Position numbers and translations under genes: made by a program. Positions 54,642 to 64,000 of a stretch of DNA of 64,000 bases are shown in pieces; position 1 is the stretch's first letter, and each line of letters opens with the position of its first letter. Source of the stretch: Mikania micrantha (lineage: Eukaryota; Streptophyta; Magnoliopsida; Asterales; Asteraceae); contig CM018680.1 in assembly GCA_009363875.1 (NCBI GenBank), positions 62,655,279-62,719,278 of the forward strand. Direction: 5' to 3'. Below the pieces are notes generated by a model. That model worked only from the letters and a program-made list of their open reading frames with translations. It was not told the DNA's origin and ran no database searches.

Positions 54642-56951
54642 TGTCACACCCTTACCAATGGCGGAACATGTCGGGGCGTGAGTTACAGCTGTTCACTAGC
54701 TCATGGTGTTATGTTGTAAGTTTCATTAATTAAGCATTCATATTAAAGAATTCAATAAATCACAACATAAATGAGTTCAAATCAAAGCAATCATTCATTA
54801 TATTGTTCAAAAACCAAACTGCATCAACTGAAATAGTCTAACATTATTTTAACTTGAAATCAAGGTCTACTAACATAAACCTATTATATGTCTTCGCCAA
54901 AACATCCAATTAACCTATTACATATGCAAGATAAAGATTTTTATTAACTATTTGAACAGTTGGTGTGTAACACATACAACTTATATAGTGTATATAAGGA
55001 AACTGATGCAATTTAAATAGAATACAAATTTTAAACTCTAGCATGTGTATCATACTAGTTTGCAACTAAGTTTTTAGAATATCTCGTCTCCAAACTAGTA
55101 TCAATACTTAGCTAAAAAACTTAGTATATCTACAAGTTTGCTATAAGCCCCAAAACTCATGAACACATGACACATGTTTTAAAACAACAATTCAAAATAG
55201 GTCCTAGATTTTTCAAACAAACAAGTGAATTAGACACCTTGACACACCCTACTTTACATGAACTTTACAAAATATTTGATGTTAGTAAACATTCAACAAC
55301 CATAATTACATTAAAGTTATTCACAAAAACTTTGTTTCAAACCAACAAAGATTAACCCCAAAAACATGTTTGATCCGAGTTCCTGCATAGCAATCTGATC
55401 ACAACCGCGTTCACCTGAAAACACCATATTTAAGTCACCGTTAGTTCGTTAGAACTAAGTAAGATAACCACGCTCGCCCACCCCGAGTTTACATGACCAA
55501 AATAGTCAATTTTGGCCAAAATCAGCACCCGACGTATTGGTTGGCGTATCACAGAGAAATATGTGAATTTGAGCTGTAGTTGGCGTATCATACGCCCCCT
55601 GGCTTATCACTATTTACATCGTTTGCCCAAATAAAGTTTCCTTATTTGGAAAGTATCCGTTTAAAGCTCGTTTTCATAAATCAAGGTTTCCAAATATATT
55701 AGAAATCATTTCTAAACATGTTTCAATAATCAAAGTTCATCAAAACACTTTAAAACATCAAAAGCCTCTTTTGATTTTTAAAAGTTTCCATATTTAGCAA
55801 GTTTATACAAACCATGTTTTTGACAAAATCAAACATCCGAATATGTTTCTAAACACTCCAATATGCATTTGACACCATCTAGACATGTCTAACATGCCTA
55901 GATCATCACAAATCCAAGACTTGCACATAAAAGTTTCCTTTTATGGCAAGTTTGCCCAAATCATCACCAAATCAAACATAACTTAACCAAAACTCAAATC
56001 TAACATTTCTAAACACTAAAATCAGTAGATCTACAACAATATTATACCAGATCATCAACAAATTCGTGCACAATAACCATATGGAGTTGCATGTGGGTTT
56101 TATAGCCCTTGCATGCACGATCTAACAACTATTAAGCGCATAAAACTACATTAGATGTTCCTTGATGATGAGATTGAAACTGATTTGGTGCTACAAGTGA
56201 CTGAGGAGGGTTTCCTTGCTTGTTGATGGCCTCAAAAACTCCCTTTGAGCTTCAATGGCTTCAAATCACTCCAAGGTTGCAAGAAAGAGCTTCAAGGATG
56301 TTACCAGGGGTCTTGGGTGCTGGTTTCAGAGGGATTTGGTCGAGATGTGATGAAGAAGCTAGGAGAAATGGAAAGGAAACCGAGAGGAATGAGTTTGGGA
56401 TTGTATTTATAAAAATTTCGATCTGCATGGCCTTCGCGTACCGTGAAGGCCAATCAAATTTTGTTTTCGCGTACCACAATTAAATTCGGGACTCAGAGTC
56501 CCCGCTACTTCTTCTCGAATTGCCGAGATCTTCGCCATGGGTCCTTCACGTACCGCGGCGGATCCACTTTCATGTTTTTCGATTTCGATGGTTCGATTTC
56601 GCTCGTACTTGATTCCTAACGCTTATCCTAAACATCTAATGCATGTTTAAGCACAAAATCATAAAATAGCACATAAGTTTGATTGATCACCAACGTTCGT
56701 GAGACTCGTGTGTGTTTCCATAATTCCTCGAATTATTTTCGATAGTTTGTGTTCGTATCTTACGAAGTGTTTGCACGCTTAATTAATCTTAATCAACATG
56801 TACTGCACAATTCAATAATTTCCCAAATTATTGTTTTGTGTTAGTGTGTGTGTTTCCCAAATTATTGCCTCCTAGATAGAAAGGTTACATGTTCAAACCA
56901 GATCAAAGTTGTTGTTAGTTTGGAGTAGATTAGGAATATAAGCAGGAGTAA
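54642..56951 (-). mobile_element. degraded chromovirus LTR
   Basis: It starts TGTCACACCCTTACC, like the LTR at 56952, and shares TAATTCCTCGAATTATT and ACCAACGTTCGTGA with its other end. Its far end (after about 56830) is not resolved. It carries GCGTA palindromes (55582-55596; 56429-56451) and AAAGTTTCC..TATTT..GGAAAG units. No coding. Confidence 0.55.
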
Positions 56952-59859
56952 TGTCACACCCCCAAATTCCCACTCGTGATGTCAGTCCACGTGGGTGTGA
57001 CGTGGCTAGAATCACAGCTCAAGGTCATATAGAAAGACTCTATATGAGTTACACAATCTCACATATTTGTAAAATAACATAGTTTCATTTAATATGCAGC
57101 GAAAAGTGATTCAACATCGTAAAATAAATAAGTTGCAGCGGAAAAGTAAACTGTTTAAACACTACATGATTAAATTGTCTTAAAACACATTTAATGCACA
57201 CAAAAAGCCTAGGACGCGAGTCTATATGCAAGCCAGACTCCTTAAAGCTTCCTTGTGGACATCCTAGCGTGTGCTCCATTAGTTACATGAGAATACATGC
57301 GAAAAGTGTCAACTAAAAAGTTGGTGAGTTCACAGGTTTAGACAGACAGAAATAGTAAACAGACATATACCGGGTATGTTAAGTTTTGTTGTTGGATCTA
57401 GGATCCGTGGAGTGTGTCAGTTCATCTTACCGAAACTCGACTGTTTCCGTTTGGCTCCGCGGGTCATCGCTGAACACGACATCAACATCGAAATTACACT
57501 CGTTATGACCTCCAGTCAACATTGGTGCCGAGTGGGGCTAGTCAAACTTTTGTTACACAACTAACGGTAAGGATAAGTGAGGACTTCATGCGATAATAGT
57601 TACACTCGAAAATGGTTTCCACAACATACTAGTCATATATCTAAAACAGTTGCATTGTATTCTCACCCCAATAGTTTATCAAAACAGTTAAAGAGTAAAA
57701 CTGGGGCCGTAAACTCACCTGAGTTTGAGTAAAGCGTTTGCTCAACAAAAATAGTGTAGCTCGCCGGCTAGTAGTCACCTATATCACATAGGTACTATGA
57801 GTTCATGTTTGCATTCATGTGGGCCTCACAGGACCGTGTTCGTGTTTAACAACATCCAAGTTGTTATGTGGGTCGAGTTGACCGTGTTGACCGTGTTTGA
57901 CCTAACGACCCGTTGGTTTCGGTTTTGGATCGAGTGCTCGTGTAACGTGCGGTTTTAGTGTCGTGTGAAGCGTACGGATACCAAAATCGTTTCCATGAGG
58001 AAACTTACTATTTATAGTAAGTTTCTATCTTAGGAAAGTTTCCATATTTGGCAAGTCATGCATAAAGTCATATTCTGATTATTCTATCATGCATATTTAT
58101 CCTAAATGAGCATGTTATCACATAGCACATAGTTACACATAGCCGATTTAGCATAGTTTGTGCGTAAAAGTTTCTATATTTAGAAAGTTTGTACAAATAC
58201 GCATATTTCATCAAGTTTAACAACCAATATCATCTAACATCAATATCTTAGTCCTAAATAGTCCTTTAATCACAATGTAACAACTAGCATGTGACAAATC
58301 ATCGACTTAGCAAAATAAAGTTACTATATTAGTAACTTATGAGAATACACAAAATTCGTTCATTCAATCAACATCATTCATTCGATATCATCATATTATC
58401 ATCAAATAAGCATGTTAGACTCATTACATTATCATACATATCATCCATTTGCAAACTTGTGATAAAAAGTTACTATATTTAGTAGCATTCCTATATATTA
58501 TCATTTTAGCAATTCTCACAATCCAAATGTTCCAAGAATCATCATGTTAGTTCCCTAATCTTCATTCTAAACATGAATCATGGATTCAAACACATGCATG
58601 TGACCATTAACATCATTATTCACATACTTGCAAGAATAAAGTTTCTAAAATTAGCAATAAGTCCCAAATCAACACTTTTGACCAAAATCAGTCTTTCAAA
58701 CCCCATAGAACATCACAAATATCATTTCTAATAACATCTCAACATCAAAGATCATATAAATCATCATAGATCATACATGCATGTGGTCTAAAGTACTTAT
58801 TTCATGACCAAATCGACATATTAACATCATAAGCAATCAAAGTCACCATTGATCCTTACTAAATCATCAAATCAGTAACTATAACATTAAAAATCAGATT
58901 CATAAGACCCAAAATTCGTGCTAAAAGTGGTGATGGTGATGCATGTGGGTATTTCCCCTTGCATGTGTGATTTCAAGTGTTAAAACCCGAAATAGTGATA
59001 GGAAACTACCTTAGAGGGTTCAAGAAGGTCGAGATGGAGCTGGAACAGGGGTGTAACAGCTTGAAATCCTCCTGGGAACAGCTCTTGGGTCGTCACAAGT
59101 GATGGTGGTGTTTCTTTCTTGCTCCTTCTTCCTTCAACTCTTCACCAAAGGCTTTGAACACCATCAAAGTAGCTCTAAACTGATGGCAATGGTTTCTACA
59201 GAGCGTTTTGGGTCGGATAGTTCGAGAATAGTCGAGAGAAATAGAGTAGGAACGACAGAAATGATTAACATTGGTTTTATAAAGATTTCTGCGATTATAG
59301 GCCTGTCGCGTACCGCGACACCGACCAAAAAGCATCTCCGCGTACCGCGGTGATTAAAATAATGATTCTATTCCCGAAACACGCCGCGTACCGCGATGGT
59401 GGAAGATGATCGATTGTCGCGTACCGCGATGAATTTCGGAGAATTCAAATTCTCCCGCCCAGGCTTCGCGTACCGCGAAGGCCCAATTGGATGCCCATCG
59501 CGTACCGTGATAGATCTCGGTTGAGCCCAATAAGCCCAATTTCATTGGTTTGAAGCGAATTTCTCGTATTTCTCGAATAGGATCATCGTTTCTCGACACA
59601 TAAGCATTGTTCTAACTAAATTAGGTTCACCCGAACCTAAGTGCAGTGTTATTGTGTTGTGGTTTGATCCGTTCACCAACGTTCGTCATTCAAAACACGT
59701 GCGAGTGTTGTGCGATAATTCCTCGAATTATCGATGTATTCTAACTGTTGTGCCACGTGTCACACTAAATACAATTATTTTAGTGCCACGTATGAAATAA
59801 TAATACATATTATTATTTAAAATAAAGAATTGCTGACCTGGAATTTGCGAGGTGTCACA
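56952..59859 (-). repeat. 3' LTR of chromovirus D (2908 bp)
   Basis: TGTCACACCCCCAAATTCC ... GCGAGGTGTCACA. It contains AT-rich stem-loops (58001-58490) and six GCGTACCG palindromes (59304-59510). Open frames inside are not genes. Confidence 0.88.
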
Positions 59860-59894
59860 TCATCCCCCAGTTAATAGGAATTTGGTCCCGAAAA

Positions 59895-61945
59895 TCAGTT
59901 TGTGTTGCCGGTGTTAGTCTGGTCGGAGAATAAGTGAGGGTATTTCTTTTTCATCTGATCCTCTCGTTCCCAGGTGTATTCAGGTCCTCGACGTGAGTTC
60001 CATCGGACTTTCACAATGGGTATCTTACTAAGTTTCAACTTCTTAATTTCCCGGTCCATGATTTCCACCGGTTCCTCAATGAAGTGTAGTTGTTCGTCAA
60101 TATGGATTTCCTCTAAAGGAATTGCGAGCGTTTCGTCTGATAGACATTTCTTGAGGTTTGAAACGTGGAATACATTGTGCACGCTACTCAATTCTTGCGG
60201 TAGCTGTAGTTCATAGGCCACAGGGCCTATCCGTTTAGTGATTTCGAATGGCCCGATATAGCGAGGGTTTAGATTTCCCTGCTTCCCGAATCGGATCACT
60301 CCCTTCCAAGGTGAGACCTTAACAAGTAATCAATCTCCCACTTGGAATTCCAAAGGTTTGCCCCTTTTGTCGGCATAGATTTTCTGTCGATCCTGAGCTG
60401 CTGACATTCGGTTACGTATTTGCACGATCTTTTCAGTCGTCTCATGCACAAGCTCAGGTCCGGTCAGTTGGCTTTCACCAACTTCCGCCCAACAGAGTGG
60501 TGATCTGCACTTACGTCTGTAAAGTGCTTCAAAAGGTGCAGCTCCAATGCCGGTGTGATAATTGTTATTATACGAGAACTCCACCAAAGGTAGGTGAGTC
60601 TCCCGGCTGTTACCGAAGTCAATCACACATGCTCGAAGCATGTCTTCCAAGGTATGAATGGTTCGTTCACTCTGACCATTTGTCTGTGGGTGATATGCGG
60701 TGCTCATATCCAATCTCGTTCTGAGTGCCTTGTGTAAGGACTTCCAAAAGTGTGCCGTGAAACGGCTATCTCGGTCGGATATTATAGAGACTGGGACCCC
60801 GTGTCTGGATACGATTTCCTTTAGATAGATCCGGGTTAACTTTTCCAACTTATCGGTTTCCTTAATCGGTAAGAAGTGTGCTGATTTTGTGAGTCGGTCT
60901 ATGATAACCCAGATGGTATCGCATCCACTTGTCCTCTTCGGCAGCTTAGTTATAAAATCCATGGAAATTTGCTCCCATTTCCATACCGGGATTTCTGGTT
61001 GTTGGAGTAACCCTGACGATTTCTGATATTCAACTTTAACCTTGGAGCAAGTCAGACACTTACTTACATAAGTCACGACTTCCGACTTCATGTTCGGCCA
61101 CCAGTAAGTTGTCTTCAGGTCGTGATACATTTTGTCAAAGCCTGGATGTAATGAGTATCGACTTTTATGAGCTTCATCCATTACTACATCTCTTAATCCT
61201 CCATAACGTGGGATCCAAATACGATCCATTAGGTAGTATGCTCCATCGTCTTTCTGTTTCATTTGCTTGTCCATCCCTCGCATGGCCTTGAGGGTGAGGT
61301 TTTCAGCTTTCAACGCTTCTTGTTGTGCGATCCGAATTTGATTGGGTAGTTCGGAGTGGATGGTAAGTTGTAGTGCACGCACACGTTTGGTTGTTTCTTT
61401 CTGGCTTAGTGCGTCAGCTACTACATTAGCTTTACCGGGATGATATTTGATTGCACAGTCGTAATCGCCTATCAGTTCGACCCATCTGCGTTGTCTCATG
61501 TTTAGCTCCTTTTGGTCGAAAATGTGCTGCAAGCTCTTATGATCGGTGAATATTGTGCACTTGGTTCCGTACAGATAGTGTCGCCAGATCTTCAGTGCGA
61601 ACACTACGGCTCCCAATTCCAAATCGTGAGTTTTGTAGTTCTTTTCGTGCACCTTTAGTTGTCGTGACGCATAAGCTAAGACTTTCTCACGTTGCATTAG
61701 CACACAACCGAGTCCTTGTTTTGATGCGTCGCAATACACCACAAAATCTCCGCACCCGTTTGGTAGTTATAGGATTGGTGCGCTGCACAACTTTTGTTTC
61801 AATAGGTCGAAAGCGGCCTCTTGCTTTTCTCCCCATTCAAACTTCTTGTCTTTGTGCGTAAGGGAAGTAAATGATTGTGCGATCTTTGAGAATCCCTCGA
61901 TAAATCGCCTGTAGTACCCGACCAATCCTAAGAACTGTCGCACCT
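59895..61945 (-). pseudogene. chromovirus D pol remnant (RT end-RNase H-integrase-chromodomain)
   Basis: From the insertion point it reads KVRQFLGLVGYYRRFIEGFS, then a TAA at 61767-61769 just before RNase H (YCDASKQGLG, LELGAV, TDHKSL, VVADALSQ; the usual final Arg is Gln). Integrase has its zinc finger (CLTCSKVKVEY) and triad Asp (IWVIIDR), Asp (ISDRDSR) and Glu (GQSERTIHTLE). A TGA at 60330-60332 stands for the Arg codon of GDRV (CGA to TGA). The same frame then runs on through IGPVAYELQLP and the chromodomain-like SKIPIVKVRWNS, EYTWEREDQMKKKYPHLF. Two nonsense codons in an otherwise clean frame suggest moderate age. Confidence 0.92.
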
Positions 61946-62400
61946 TGTAAGGCCCCGAAACCGGGCACCTCACAGAGGTTGGTCTTCATCATAACACATA
62001 GCTCTTAAACTAAAAGCTTTCATAATCATGCAGCAGAAATATAAACATAGTTTGATAAACAGAAATCAATAAAGTGTCTGTATCAAAAACATATCGGATT
62101 GCCAAAAACCACCGGATCGTATGACTCTATGCCCGAGCTCCATGCCTTCTCTTATCATACCTTTAACCTGACATACATGCTAAATCAAGTCAGCTTACGC
62201 TGGTGAGTTCTAGTTTCATAAAATAACATTAAACATACTTAACATACACACCATTTCATACACATAGTCCATAACCTTAGCACATAACATCCTTACATCA
62301 TCATCATCATACGTTCCACTGTTACCATACGAACAGTGGGCTTATGCCGGCACAAGGCTCCATAACCGTTGATCTGTCCCGCCGAAGCGTTCTACAGATC

Positions 62401-62597
62401 CATACTTACCCAGTAGCAAGTACTGGAGCAACCATACTTACCCCATATGAATATGGGAGCAACGTCATACTTACCCCGTAACGAGTACAGGAGCAACCTC
62501 ATACTTACCCCGTAACGAGTACGGGAGCAACCTCATACTTACCCCGTAACGAGTACGGGAGCAACCTCATACTTACCCAGTACAAATACTGGAGCAA
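62401..62597. repeat. six tandem stem-loop units in LTR E
   Basis: Each unit is about 34 bp: CATACTTACC, stem, 4-5 base loop, stem, GGAGCAACC. Stems: CCAGTA/TACTGG (62410-62426), CCCATA/TATGGG (62442-62457), CCCGTA/TACAGG (62475-62491), CCCGTA/TACGGG (62509-62525; 62543-62559), CCAGTA/TACTGG (62577-62592). A 7-bp stem GATCTGT/ACAGATC precedes them (62371-62400). Confidence 0.93.
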
Positions 62598-63259
62598 CCA
62601 TACTTCATCATGACATGACACACTAGCACCATATCATCATTCATCATAACATCGTATCATTATCCTAATAACATAGGATTTCTCATACAGGGTATGCTAG
62701 TATCATGTCATCATAACATCCTAGTACCATGCACATGTCATGCTAGCCGCACGTCCTCATATCATTCATCATGGCAACATAAACACATTTTTGCTAGCAT
62801 GTAATCATCATAACATCATAATTTCATCATAGCGTACCTAGGATTTCATCATAACATAACATCTCTACTTATCATCATAGCATGTTATCATTCAGTTTAC
62901 CATCATAACTTACTAACATGCATTCATCATTCTTAGCATACTTTCATGCACTAGTCATACTAGCACCTTAACATGCATACATGGTCAGGGCATATCATCA
63001 TTCATTCATCATAGGCACATATCATTATTGACATAACAATAAGCATGTATGTCAGCCCAAAACATTAAGCATAAAATAGGGCGTCTAGAACTCACCTGAT
63101 AGTAGACTCCTGTTAACCTTAGCCGAACTCCTTAGCTAGGGCCTTAAGGACCTATATCAGTTACATCATATCATCACATACCATCACATCACATACTTAG
63201 ACTTAGAAATTATTCTAAGTCCTCATAGCCTACTAGTCTCCCTTATTGAATCCAAGTTT

Positions 63260-63990
63260 TCGAAATTCAGCTAAGTGTTCGAAACCCTTGAAATTCATTA
63301 AGTTCCTACATACACGAATTCCATGAGTGTTCGAAATACTAGTACACGAAATGCCCCAAGTACACGAAACACCCAATGTACACGAAACCTGTTGTACTAG
63401 AACTGTTAAGTGTATTCGAACTAGGGTACACGAAGGCACCGTATTCGAACTCCTTGTACTCGAAATGCTCTACTCGAAATGACCATACTCGAAATTCTAA
63501 GTATGATTTCGAGTACCCTTTGTGCAGGATTTCGTATACTCGTTACTGTTGTCCTTAAACATCTCAGAAATTCATCTAAGACCTTGGGGAGCTAGTTCTA
63601 GGTTCCTTATGTTGTTACCAACGTATTGGAACCTCAAAGTTATGAACTTTATGCATAAAGGTGTGAGCTTTATGCATAAGTTCACCCTTTGTTTAACCAT
63701 CCTAACTTTTGTATAAAAATCCAGCTTTCTATACATGAATCACTTACTTGAAGGTAGCTGATCCTCCTGGTAGAATCCCGTGCGTTTCCTACTTCGTTTG
63801 GTCGATCAAAGTTTGATTCTTGAAATTCTTGGTCTTAAACTTCGTGTACTCGAGAGCAGATGAGCTTCCAGCCAAAGGTTCGCACATTTCCCAAGGCACT
63901 ACTATTTATAGGAAGTGTCTTGTACTCGAAATTATGGATTTTCGAATACAGGCTTCGAGTACAGTGTACTCGAAATCCCCATGTCGAGTA
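63260..63990. repeat. TACTCGAAA / TACACGAAA word cluster in LTR E
   Basis: About twenty copies of GTACTCGAAA, GTACACGAAA or their complement TTTCGAGTAC are irregularly spaced. The open frames here are caused by the word, not by a gene. Confidence 0.8.
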
Positions 63991-64000
63991 TACGAACCCG

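Larger units (their letters stand above)
56952..61945 (-). mobile_element. chromovirus D, 3' half, interrupted
   Basis: A minus-strand element: LTR 56952-59859, PPT (minus strand CTGGGGGATGA, 59860-59870), then integrase, RNase H and the end of RT up to 61945, where another LTR begins. The rest of RT, gag and the 5' LTR lie beyond the interrupter, outside the window. Confidence 0.88.
61946..64000 (-). mobile_element. LTR E inserted in chromovirus D (runs off window)
   Basis: It starts TGTAAGGCCCCGAAACCGGG inside the RT-RNase H linker of D. It shares CAAGTCAGCTTACGCTGGTG and GAACTCACCTGATA with the LTR of chromovirus A, so it is a relative in the same (minus) orientation. It holds a six-unit stem-loop array (62401-62597) and a cluster of TACTCGAAA words. 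Whether it is solo or part of a full element cannot be told. Confidence 0.82.

Noticed and set aside
63376..63716. Open frames in the right-end LTR as genes
   Set aside because: They follow the TACTCGAAA word repeats and have no family features.

Overview
This is nuclear DNA of a flowering plant. It holds a pair of class IV (GH19) chitinase genes and a thick layer of plant transposons: Ty3/gypsy chromoviruses of the Tekay/Del kind, CACTA, hAT, Mutator-like, PIF/Harbinger, Helitron, SINE and TRIM elements. An asterid, perhaps a member of the Asteraceae, is my best guess from general look; it is not proven by the sequence. There is no bacterial, organellar or viral gene context, and only the chitinases look like functional host genes. 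LAYOUT. 1-931: intron end and last exon of chitinase copy 1, whose first exon lies before the window. 932-1535: a Helitron; its exact empty site survives beside chitinase copy 2. 1590-2370: CACTA remnant. 2871-3122: foldback MITE. 3141 to about 32272: a deep nest. An outer TIR element contains a Mutator-like element (4310-15012, 10-bp TSD), which contains young chromovirus A (4666-13911, minus strand, 5-bp TSD, LTRs differing by one visible indel). The right TIR of the outer element is split by old chromovirus B (15470-32263, plus strand, 5-bp TSD), whose gag/pol is itself split by a truncated minus-strand chromovirus C (21536 to about 26354). 32273-32643: second Helitron. 33361-35647: complete chitinase copy 2 (two exons, 267 codons, TATA box and an inverted W-box pair upstream), with a transposon in its intron. 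35895-36501: hAT MITE. 36702-40390: CACTA element with a broken TNP2 transposase. 40491-42392: foldback and PIF/Harbinger remnants. 43142-46889: an inverted MITE pair around a solo LTR (44121-46291). 47320-48531: a three-unit host repeat hit by a SINE, a Tourist MITE and a hAT MITE. 48591-51950: a DNA element holding a solo LTR (48970-51604) that holds a TRIM (50300-51002). 52155-52330: an orphan exon-like fragment. 54642-64000: an LTR remnant, chromovirus D (minus strand, pseudogenised) and the start of a further LTR that interrupts D. HOW IT FITS TOGETHER. The two chitinase copies were a local duplication; transposon insertion pushed them about 35 kb apart. Because their 3' flanks are still alignable, they act as filled/empty controls for two insertions. 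MOST INTERESTING. The LTRs of several distinct chromovirus families carry arrays of short stem-loop units whose two arms change together between copies (clearest at 62401-62597; also 5308-5546, 44871-45026, 22364-22781 and 58001-58490). They also carry palindromes built on GCGTA whose arms are exchanged between related LTRs. Compensatory change suggests that pairing, or two-fold symmetry, is being kept. I do not know a description of this; it is my inference from reading the sequence. A decayed extra ORF encoding a coiled coil and a membrane segment between PBS and gag of chromovirus B is a second candidate for novelty.
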